A stretch of DNA of 10,535 nucleotides from SFTJ01 sp905210415. GTDB taxonomy: Bacteria > Bacteroidota > Bacteroidia > Bacteroidales > Muribaculaceae. Positions within the stretch are counted from its first letter, which is position 1. Each line of letters begins with the position of its first letter. A program made the position numbers and the translations under genes. Location: assembly GCA_902476295.1 (NCBI GenBank), contig CABSDC010000080.1, positions 1-10,535 of the forward strand. Direction: 5' to 3'. The notes under the pieces are model-generated. The model did no database searches, was not told the origin of the DNA, and worked only from the letters and a program-made list of their open reading frames with translations. This document shows, piece by piece, positions 1-5,939 of the stretch.

Positions 1-405
1 GACCATAATCACTTCATATGCCATCTTATTTTTGGGGACATTTACTGAATGTCCCGAAGTATGAGGGACTTGACTATCGCCCAGTAACGCCGGCAAGAAT
101 CTACGAGGGTGCATCGGCTAAACTGGTGTCGTCGGCATTGTAGCAGCCGGCGCATTGCCAAGTGAGTAAATTGGTTTAGAAGTTTTTGATAAAAATGGCA
201 ATGTGTTTAAACCCAAATCGGACGTTAGGCCGTGTATGTAAATTTTGTTCTACTGCTTGGAGCCTTTCGTTTTTTATAAGGCATCTTTTTCTTGTTTTTC
301 ATTCGCAATAGCTCGCTATTACTCATTAAAAAGCAAATAAAATCTGCACTTCTAAAATTCCGAAATCCATTCAAGCCCTAATGCCCGAATTGGGTTTAAA
401 AGAAG
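1..405. other. Left-edge stretch without an assignable gene
   Basis: I recognise no gene here. The first 230 bases are richer in G and C than the AT-rich sequence after them. They hold a perfect 8-bp hairpin (35-42 with 48-55, loop 43-47), a second stem (131-136 with 147-152, one G-U pair) and an 8-bp pairing of 153-160 with 196-203. On the minus strand one frame is open from 249 down to the left edge except for a single TAG at 118-120; its left part could start at an ATG at 112-114 and leave the window. A 41-residue frame is open on the plus strand (18-143). A 33-codon, very basic minus-strand frame lies at 225-326, and 307-320 is a short palindrome. None of these matches a family I know. 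The stretch could be the end of a neighbouring gene, a structured RNA or a decayed repeat. Confidence 0.4.
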
Positions 406-440
406 AAAGGTGTGTCAATCGTGATGATCGGCACACCTTT
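406..440 (-). terminator. Rho-independent terminator of the winged-helix gene
   Basis: Positions 406-414 and 432-440 form a perfect 9-bp inverted repeat (AAAGGTGTG with CACACCTTT) around a 17-base loop. On the minus strand the stem is followed by a pyrimidine-rich tail, CTTCTTTT. It lies about 60 bases after the stop codon of the minus-strand gene at 498-707, the right place to end that transcript. The tail is not a pure T run, so efficiency may be moderate. Confidence 0.7.
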
Positions 441-497
441 AATTATTTGAGCGTTTTGTCTCGCTCTGTTGTTTTCAACGTTTTGAATTACGTCGGA

Positions 498-707
498 TTA
501 GCCAACGAGCGTGATTGTAACGTCTTTTTCAGTTTCAGCGATTGCAACTTTGCCTTCACGGCCAAGCCAACCAAGAGCAGCGAACACTTCTTTTTCCTTC
601 AATTTGGTGACTTTTTTAAGAGCCTTCATTGTGAGTGTTGCGTTCTCTGCAGAATTCAAGGCTGTCCATACGGCGCCAGCCCATGTTCCGATTACTTCTA
701 AATTCAT
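498..707 (-). CDS. Small winged helix-turn-helix protein (DUF2582 type)
   Basis: This 69-residue protein has the size and pattern of the winged-helix DUF2582 (PF10771) proteins common in Bacteroidales. The N-terminal part (GTWAGAVWTALN, about residues 7-18) forms a first helix. Residues 24-47 give a helix-turn-helix with the basic segment KKVTKLKEKEVFAALGWLGREG. The C-terminal strand residues (KVAIAETEKDVTITLVG) form the wing. Such proteins are presumed to bind DNA, but their target is not known to me. The gene stands alone, divergent from rsgA, with its own promoter (782-813) and terminator (406-440), so it is probably monocistronic. The ATG at 705-707 is preceded by an A-rich stretch without a Shine-Dalgarno site, which is usual in this phylum. 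The family call rests on sequence pattern alone. The plus-strand open frames over the same bases are shadows. Confidence 0.85.
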   Translation of the reverse strand: MNLEVIGTWAGAVWTALNSAENATLTMKALKKVTKLKEKEVFAALGWLGREGKVAIAETEKDVTITLVG

Positions 708-781
708 TTTTTTACCTTAAATTTTAAATTACTATAATTTTTCGCTACGAAAATATTTCTTTTTAAACCTAAAACTTGGGA

Positions 782-813
782 CAAAGGTAGTTAATTATTA
801 TGAAATAGCCAAA
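782..813 (-). promoter_or_regulatory. Bacteroidetes-type promoter of the winged-helix gene
   Basis: Read on the minus strand, a TTTG box (810-813) is followed after exactly 20 bases by TACCTTTG (782-789). This is a full match to the Bacteroidetes sigma-ABfr consensus TTTG-N19-21-TAnnTTTG. Transcription would start near 775, giving a 5' leader of roughly 70 bases before the ATG at 707. It is the best promoter match in the window. Confidence 0.78.
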
Positions 814-895
814 TTTACAGACAATTGTGAAAAAAAATACCATATTTTTATGGCGAAAAATAACCGCGCAAGTGAGCGACGCTAATGAATAATTA

Positions 896-938
896 TTGCC
901 GTGCGTTGCCGTATTTGGATATATTTGATGTAACTTTG
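896..938 (+). promoter_or_regulatory. Candidate promoter(s) for rsgA
   Basis: Two boxes matching TAnnTTTG lie almost back to back: TATATTTG at 920-927 and TAACTTTG at 931-938. For the first, a partial upstream box (TTG, 896-898) sits 21 bases away. For the second there is a GTTG at 905-908, 22 bases away. Either would start transcription 20-30 bases before the rsgA ATG at 965. Upstream boxes are imperfect, so this is a suggestion; a double start is possible. Confidence 0.45.
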
Positions 939-964
939 CTGACAGAAATTTTCCAGAGACTTAT

Positions 965-1900
965 ATGGATGGATTGGTAATAAAGAATACAGGCAGTTGG
1001 TATGTGGTGCTTGCCGACGACGGCTCTTGCCACAACTGCAAGATTAAGGGTAATTTCAGGCTCAAGGGCATACGCAGCACAAATCCTGTGGCGGTGGGCG
1101 ACAGAGTGACGGTGCTTGTGAATGCCGATGGGGTGGCGTATATCACAGCCATCCTGCCTCGTCGCAACTATATCATTCGTCGCGCTTCCAATCTTTCGAA
1201 GGAATCGCATATCTTGGCAGCCAACATTGATATGGCGGCTTTGGTGGTTACTCTTGCCAATCCTGTCACCAATACTACGTTTATCGACCGTTTCCTTGCC
1301 ACCTCTATGGCTTATAATGTGCCTGCGTTGCTCGTTGTGAACAAGGTGGATTTGCTCGAAGACGAGGAGGATAAGGAATTGCTCGATGCGTTTGCTTATC
1401 TCTATAAGTCGATTGGGTATGATGTGGTGTGTGTCTCGGCAAAGACTGAGGACGGCATCGCCGAATTGAGAGAGAAACTGAACGGCAAGCTCACGCTGCT
1501 TTCGGGTAATTCGGGCGTTGGAAAATCCACGCTGGTGAATCTGCTTATCCCCGATGCGGCGGCGAGAGTGGGCGAGGTGAGCGATAGCCATCACACAGGC
1601 ATGCACACCACCACGTTCTCCGAGATGTTTTTCTTGCCCGAAGGCGGCGAGATAATAGATACTCCTGGAGTGAAGGGTTTTGGCACGATAGATTTTCAGC
1701 GCGAAGAGGTGTCGCACTATTTCCCTGAGATATTCAAGGCCTCGGAGGGCTGCAAATATGGCAATTGCACTCACACTCATGAGCCTGGCTGCGCAGTGCT
1801 GCAGGCCGTGGACGAACAGCGTATCAGCCAATCGCGCTACGCAAGTTATCTGAGCATTATGGAGGATAATGCTGAGGATAAGTATAGAAAAGCATTCTGA
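965..1900 (+). CDS. rsgA: RsgA, small ribosomal subunit biogenesis GTPase
   Basis: RsgA is a circularly permuted GTPase that binds the immature 30S subunit and uses GTP hydrolysis for late maturation and release of assembly factors. The 311-residue length is normal. An N-terminal OB-fold covers about residues 1-65. GTPase motifs come in permuted order: G4 NKVD (126-129), G5 SAK (158-160), G1 GNSGVGKST (181-189), switch I threonines in HTTT (214-217) and G3 DTPG (232-235). The C-terminal zinc site is complete as C263-x4-C268-x-H270-x5-C276. The ATG at 965 places the OB-fold start where expected. The gene is divergent from the winged-helix gene and followed by a 141-base gap, so it is probably its own transcript. 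The 339-residue antisense frame across it (893-1912) is a shadow. Identification is firm. Confidence 0.97.
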   Translation: MDGLVIKNTGSWYVVLADDGSCHNCKIKGNFRLKGIRSTNPVAVGDRVTVLVNADGVAYITAILPRRNYIIRRASNLSKESHILAANIDMAALVVTLANPVTNTTFIDRFLATSMAYNVPALLVVNKVDLLEDEEDKELLDAFAYLYKSIGYDVVCVSAKTEDGIAELREKLNGKLTLLSGNSGVGKSTLVNLLIPDAAARVGEVSDSHHTGMHTTTFSEMFFLPEGGEIIDTPGVKGFGTIDFQREEVSHYFPEIFKASEGCKYGNCTHTHEPGCAVLQAVDEQRISQSRYASYLSIMEDNAEDKYRKAF

Positions 1901-2015
1901 TTGCACGCGCAATAATTTATGGTGTCGGGAGTTGCACTCTGCGATTGAGAATTTTTTTTTTGAAAAAACTAAATATTATATCGCTAAAAATAGGGCGTTA
2001 TTGCGATTTTATTCC

Positions 2016-2023
2016 TAAATTTG
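2016..2023 (+). promoter_or_regulatory. Candidate -7 box for the coiled-coil/zapA pair
   Basis: TAAATTTG matches the Bacteroidetes -7 box TAnnTTTG and lies 18 bases before the ATG at 2042, which would give a leader of only about 12 bases. I do not find a TTTG box at the expected 19-21 bases upstream, so support is weak. Confidence 0.3.
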
Positions 2024-2041
2024 TAAAAATTTGGGATCAAA

Positions 2042-2335
2042 ATGGCTTCTGATTTGCAAAATATTCTTCAACGAATTGCCAATAAGAGCGAGGTGCTGCT
2101 TGAGAGGTATCGCGCGCTTGTTGAAGAGAAGAAGTCGGTAGACAGCGAGAATGCTGAATTGAAGTCTGACAATGTGCGATTGCAGGGCGAAATACAGCGT
2201 CTGCGCCAAGAGAATGAGTATTTGAGAATGGCACGGACTATGGCGTTTACCACAGAGCAACTTGAGCAAAACAAAGCAAGAATTTCAAAAATGGTGCGGG
2301 ATATTGATAAATGTATCTCTCAGTTGACAGATTGA
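2042..2335 (+). CDS. Short coiled-coil protein, candidate ZapA partner (ZapB-like)
   Basis: A 97-residue acidic/basic alpha-helical protein with no signal peptide or membrane segment. Residues about 5-60 show continuous heptad-like spacing (for example LLERYRALVEEKKSVDSENA, then LKSDNVRLQGEIQRLRQENEYL), a clear coiled coil. A second helix covers about 68-95. It ends one base before the start of zapA, so the two are almost certainly co-translated. In gamma-proteobacteria the coiled-coil protein ZapB links ZapA to the chromosome terminus. The size, coiled coil and tight pairing with zapA suggest an analogous job at the FtsZ ring, but I see no sequence identity that would make it true ZapB, so no symbol is given. 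The minus-strand frames over the same bases are shadows. Confidence 0.8.
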   Translation: MASDLQNILQRIANKSEVLLERYRALVEEKKSVDSENAELKSDNVRLQGEIQRLRQENEYLRMARTMAFTTEQLEQNKARISKMVRDIDKCISQLTD

Positions 2336-2336
2336 T

Positions 2337-2633
2337 ATGCCTGAAGCGAAGAAACAAAATATCTATATAAAGATAGCGGAATTAGAGCCTATTCCACTAC
2401 AGATAAAGCCAGAGAACGAGGCAACCTATAGGTACGCCGAAAGACTGGTGAACGAGTTGTGGTTTAAGTGGATGCAGATGTTTGAAAACAAATGCACGTC
2501 TGAGGAAGTTATGGCAAGGGTGGCTTTTCAGTTTGCAAGGTTGTATGCCGAGGCAAGGAAGCAAAATGCCGAGGTGGAGACATTGCTTAGCGAATTTGAG
2601 AAAAAGCTCGATGATATGGTAATCAAAGTGTGA
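2337..2633 (+). CDS. zapA: ZapA, FtsZ-ring accessory protein
   Basis: A 98-residue protein of the ZapA family (PF05164). ZapA binds FtsZ in the cytoplasm and cross-links protofilaments, stabilising the division ring. The N-terminal part (about 7-25, NIYIKIAELEPIPLQIKPEN) gives the small beta domain. The motif EATYRYAERLVNELW (28-42) is the family's hallmark start of the first helix, and the rest (about 60-95, ARVAFQFARLYAEARKQN...) is the long dimerisation helix. Bacteroidales ZapA proteins are typically about this long. The ATG at 2337 is one base after the stop of the coiled-coil gene. The stop is followed within about 10 bases by the putative 6S RNA, a neighbourhood also seen in Escherichia coli, where ssrS follows zapA. 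Confidence 0.9.
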   Translation: MPEAKKQNIYIKIAELEPIPLQIKPENEATYRYAERLVNELWFKWMQMFENKCTSEEVMARVAFQFARLYAEARKQNAEVETLLSEFEKKLDDMVIKV

Positions 2634-2639
2634 TGCTAA

Positions 2640-2851
2640 ATGGCATCGGATAGGCTATGCCAGGAGGAGCGCGCAATTGTGCTCGGGGCAGCCAGACGCT
2701 GAGAGGGTCTTGCAATAGACACGAAACAAATATTTAAGAGATAATTAACCTGCACTTACACTGCGGCAAAATGTCGGAACGGCAAGGGGGGGCTTAGACG
2801 CCATCCCGTGTGTGCCAAGCGACTATGAGCGGCAGATGGAGGTGCTTTTTT
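2640..2851 (+). ncRNA. ssrS: Putative 6S RNA between zapA and rny
   Basis: The 249-base gap has no credible open frame but looks structured. I can pair its ends: 2643-2647 (GCATC) with 2841-2845 (GGTGC), then 2658-2661 (TGCC) with 2831-2834 (GGCA). Further in, 2684-2688 (CGGGG) pairs with 2804-2808 (TCCCG) and 2690-2693 (AGCC) with 2791-2794 (GGCT). Local hairpins sit at 2668-2685 and 2707-2720. The result is one long, interrupted helix of about 210 bases ending in a T run (2846-2851), the shape of 6S RNA, which occupies RNA polymerase by mimicking an open promoter. The position after zapA matches ssrS in E. coli. A TTTG at 2595-2598 with TA 21 bases on could mark its promoter, but the -7 box is poor. 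Ends are approximate, and another Bacteroidales small RNA or a long rny leader remains possible. Confidence 0.55.
2831..2851 (+). terminator. Likely 3' end of the putative 6S RNA
   Basis: The closing strand of the long helix (2831-2845) is followed directly by six T residues (2846-2851) and an AT-rich stretch up to the rny start. The partner strand lies nearly 200 bases upstream, so this is not a compact hairpin terminator. If termination is incomplete, rny could be read from the same promoter. Confidence 0.4.
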
Positions 2852-2882
2852 ATTAATAAATTAAACATAATAATATCATAAA

Positions 2883-4424
2883 ATGGGAATACTAATTTAT
2901 GTGCTTGTTGCCTTGGTGGGTGTGCTCGTGGGAGCAGTCGTCATGATGGCAATAAACAAATCAATCGCAAAATCGCGAGCCAACAGCATTATTGAGGAGG
3001 CTAAACTTGAGGCTGAGGTGTTGAAAAAGAACAAAATCCTTGAGGCCAAAGAGGAAGGTGTATCAATAAAGGCTGAAGCCGAAAAGATAGCAACACAACG
3101 TCTGTCGAAGGTGCAATCTTCAGAAGCAAAGTTGAAACAACGTGAATTGCAACTCAATCAACAGCAATCTGAGGTGCAAAAGCGTAAGAATGAAAACGAT
3201 AGCGTGAAGCAAAACCTCGAAAAGGAACAAGCTTATCTTGAGGCTCAAAAACAAGAGTTGAGCAAGATGCAGGCAAAGGTGACAGAAACCCTCGAACACG
3301 TGTCGGGCCTTTCTGCCGAAGAAGCCAAGGAAAAGTTGGTGGAATCGCTCAAGGATGAGGCTAAGACTGCTGCTCAATCGTATATCAACGACATTATGGA
3401 CGATGCTAAGCTCACCGCCAACAAGGAGGCTAAGCGCATCGTGGTGCAAACAATCCAACGCACAGCCACTGAGACTGCTATTGAAAATGCAGTGACAGTG
3501 TTCCATATCGAGAACGACGAAATCAAGGGCCGCATCATCGGTCGTGAAGGTCGTAACATCCGTGCTTTGGAAGCTGCAACAGGTATTGAAATCATCGTTG
3601 ACGATACTCCAGAAGCAATAGTGCTTTCAGGCTTCGATCCTGTTCGCCGCGAGATTGCACGCCTTGCTTTGCACCAATTGGTGGCCGACGGTCGTATCCA
3701 CCCAGCACGCATTGAGGAAGTTGTGGCTAAGGTGCGCAAGCAAGTTGAAGAGGAAATCATCGAAACAGGTAAGCGTACAACAATCGACCTTGGTATCCAC
3801 GGATTGCATCCAGAACTCATCCGTTTGGTAGGTAAGATGAAATACCGCTCAAGCTACGGTCAGAACTTGTTGCAACACTCTCGTGAAACAGCCAACCTCT
3901 GTGCTATCATGGCAGCAGAATTGGGCTTGAATCCTAAGAAAGCACGTCGTGCCGGACTGTTGCACGATATTGGCAAGGTGCCTGATGAAGAGCCAGAATT
4001 GCCACACGCACTCTTGGGTATGAAACTCGCTGAGAAGTATAAGGAAAAACCAGATATTTGCAATGCTATCGGAGCTCACCACGATGAGGAAGAGGCTACC
4101 AGCTTGTTGGCTCCAATCGTGCAAGTGTGCGACGCTATCTCTGGTGCACGTCCAGGTGCACGCCGCGAGGTGGTAGAAGCCTACATCAAGCGTCTTAACG
4201 ACCTTGAAAACTTGGCATTGAGTTATCCTGGTGTTATTAAGACTTATGCTATCCAAGCAGGTCGCGAATTGCGCGTGATTGTTGGTGCCGACAAGATTTC
4301 GGATGCCGATACAGAAAAGCTTTCTGGAGAAATTGCACGAAAGATTCAAGACGAAATGACCTATCCAGGTCAGGTGCGTATCACAGTTATTCGTGAGACT
4401 CGTGCTGTAAGTTTCGCCAAGTAA
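2883..4424 (+). CDS. rny: Ribonuclease Y
   Basis: RNase Y is a membrane-anchored endoribonuclease that starts decay and processing of many mRNAs. The 513-residue length is standard. Residues 3-24 form one N-terminal membrane helix. A charged coiled coil follows to about 180. The KH RNA-binding domain (about 205-265) has its GxxG loop at 220-223 (GREG). The HD metal-dependent catalytic domain covers about 325-420, with H332, the HD pair at 361-362 in LLHDIGK, the histidines 399-400 and D417 as likely metal ligands. All catalytic residues appear present. The ATG at 2883 directly precedes the membrane helix, and the leader up to 2851 is very AT-rich with no clear promoter of its own. ricT, the gene for a known RNase Y partner in Bacillus, starts 39 bases after the stop. 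Confidence 0.98.
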   Translation: MGILIYVLVALVGVLVGAVVMMAINKSIAKSRANSIIEEAKLEAEVLKKNKILEAKEEGVSIKAEAEKIATQRLSKVQSSEAKLKQRELQLNQQQSEVQKRKNENDSVKQNLEKEQAYLEAQKQELSKMQAKVTETLEHVSGLSAEEAKEKLVESLKDEAKTAAQSYINDIMDDAKLTANKEAKRIVVQTIQRTATETAIENAVTVFHIENDEIKGRIIGREGRNIRALEAATGIEIIVDDTPEAIVLSGFDPVRREIARLALHQLVADGRIHPARIEEVVAKVRKQVEEEIIETGKRTTIDLGIHGLHPELIRLVGKMKYRSSYGQNLLQHSRETANLCAIMAAELGLNPKKARRAGLLHDIGKVPDEEPELPHALLGMKLAEKYKEKPDICNAIGAHHDEEEATSLLAPIVQVCDAISGARPGARREVVEAYIKRLNDLENLALSYPGVIKTYAIQAGRELRVIVGADKISDADTEKLSGEIARKIQDEMTYPGQVRITVIRETRAVSFAK

Positions 4425-4463
4425 AACACACACTCAATGTTTTGTTTTTTGGAGAAATAAAGA

Positions 4464-5939
4464 ATGGATAACGAACAAAAAAAAGATATTCAGAAGCGTT
4501 GTAGTGAATGCCCGAAGGCACAGCCGGAGTGCGACACTTGCGAAGGATGTCACCAGATATGCGGGGGCGGATGCAAGCCTGTGGATGTGCGCAGCAAGTT
4601 GCACAGCTACAACTGGCTTGAGGATGTGCCAGGCTCGTTCAACGATTTCGACATTGTTGAGGTGACTTTTAAGAATACCCGCAAGGGTTTCTATCGCAAT
4701 AGCACGCACCTGCCACTCGCTGTGGGCGATATGGTGGCTGTGGAGGCTAATCCCGGCCACGATATAGGCCGCGTGTCGCTGATGGGACAGTTGGTGAAGC
4801 TGCAGATGAAGCGTGCCAACTTGCGCCCCGATACCGAAATCCTAAGAGTGTTCCGCAAGGCTAAGCAGAGCGACTTGGAGCGCTTTGAAGAAGCAAAGGC
4901 CAAAGAAACCGACACTATGATTCGCTCACGCAAAATTGCCGAAGATTTGCATCTCAATATGAAGATTGGCGATGTGGAATATCAAGGCGATGGCAACAAG
5001 GCGATATTCTACTATATTGCCGATGAGCGCGTTGACTTCCGACAACTCATCAAGGTGCTTGCCGATGTGTTTAAGATTCGCATTGAGATGAAGCAAATTG
5101 GTGCTCGCCAAGAGGCGGGACGCATTGGCGGTATCGGTCCGTGCGGCAGACCATTGTGCTGCTCAAGTTGGATGACCAACTTCGTGTCGGTGGCAACAAG
5201 TGCCGCAAGATACCAAGACATATCGTTGAATCCGCAAAAGTTGGCAGGACAATGTGCAAAGCTGAAGTGCTGCATCAACTTTGAGGTTGACGGATATGTT
5301 GAGGCTACGAGAAAACTGCCATCACGCGACGTGAGATTGGAAACAAAGGATAATACTTATTTCCATTTCAAAACCGACATATTCAAGCGAGAAATCACTT
5401 ATTCTACCGATAAGCAGATTGCTGCCAATCTGGTTACGCTCACTGCCGAAAGAGTGTTTGAGGTGATTGCGCTGAACAAAAACGGTGTGCGTCCTGAGAA
5501 ACTTTTGCCTGACGACAATCAGCGAGAAAAGGAAATCAGTGCATACGGCGATATTATCGGTCAAGACAGCGTGTCGCGCTTCGATAAAAAGAAGAAAAAG
5601 CGTCGTGACAACAATCGTGGCGAACGTGACCGCCAAGGTGGCAGAGCGCAGCGCGGCGACGAAGAACAGCGTCAGCAGGGTGGCGGAGGCAATCGCGAGC
5701 GCCGTGGCAACCGCCGTGGTAATGACAATAATAATCGTGGTGGCAAGCCTAATCGTGAGCCGCAGAGCGAGGAAATGCGTGAACAGCAACTACAGCATCA
5801 GGGCGAGCGTCAGGGTCGTGGTGGCGAGCAAAACAGAAACAACAATCGCCGACGCAACGGCAATAACCGTGGTGGAAACGGCAAAAATAGGGAAGCGCAA
5901 GGCAATGACCACCGTCAAGAGAATAAAGAAGAAAAGTAA
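4464..5939 (+). CDS. ricT: RicT/PSP1 family protein with extra Cys cluster and polar tail
   Basis: RicT (YaaT, PSP1 family) forms, with RicA and RicF in Bacillus subtilis, an iron-sulfur complex that steers RNase Y cleavage. The PSP1 core spans about 60-340 and carries the family's cysteines C227, C232, C233 (GPCGRPLCC) and C264, C269, C270 (GQCAKLKCC). Before it is a cluster of seven cysteines (13, 16, 23, 26, 29, 33, 37) that could bind metal. After about 373 the protein becomes a low-complexity, disordered tail of about 118 residues rich in R, G, N and Q, with RGG-like patches and a KKKKKRR run. Such tails often bind RNA. At 491 residues it is much longer than Bacillus YaaT because of this tail. 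It follows rny by 39 bases and overlaps gldH by 35. I see no RicA or RicF in the window. Confidence 0.93.
   Translation: MDNEQKKDIQKRCSECPKAQPECDTCEGCHQICGGGCKPVDVRSKLHSYNWLEDVPGSFNDFDIVEVTFKNTRKGFYRNSTHLPLAVGDMVAVEANPGHDIGRVSLMGQLVKLQMKRANLRPDTEILRVFRKAKQSDLERFEEAKAKETDTMIRSRKIAEDLHLNMKIGDVEYQGDGNKAIFYYIADERVDFRQLIKVLADVFKIRIEMKQIGARQEAGRIGGIGPCGRPLCCSSWMTNFVSVATSAARYQDISLNPQKLAGQCAKLKCCINFEVDGYVEATRKLPSRDVRLETKDNTYFHFKTDIFKREITYSTDKQIAANLVTLTAERVFEVIALNKNGVRPEKLLPDDNQREKEISAYGDIIGQDSVSRFDKKKKKRRDNNRGERDRQGGRAQRGDEEQRQQGGGGNRERRGNRRGNDNNNRGGKPNREPQSEEMREQQLQHQGERQGRGGEQNRNNNRRRNGNNRGGNGKNREAQGNDHRQENKEEK

Noticed and set aside
218..232. Integron attC-like core (GTTAGGC)
   Set aside because: The complementary RYYYAAC core is missing at a suitable distance upstream, and there is no integrase or cassette array.
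381..701. 106-codon plus-strand frame
   Set aside because: It runs antisense through the winged-helix gene and its terminator, and its Phe/Cys-rich composition does not look like a protein.
893..1912. 339-codon open frame on the minus strand
   Set aside because: It lies wholly across rsgA, has no recognisable domain and is explained by the codon pattern of the real gene on the other strand.
1935..1961. Terminator of rsgA at a ten-T run
   Set aside because: The T run (1952-1961) is real, but I find only a 5-bp stem with mismatched spacing before it, so I did not call it; it may still act as a weak terminator.
5485..5904. Upstream extension of the gldH open frame
   Set aside because: It overlaps the low-complexity end of ricT and would put 140 residues before a clear lipoprotein signal peptide; the start at 5905 is far better.
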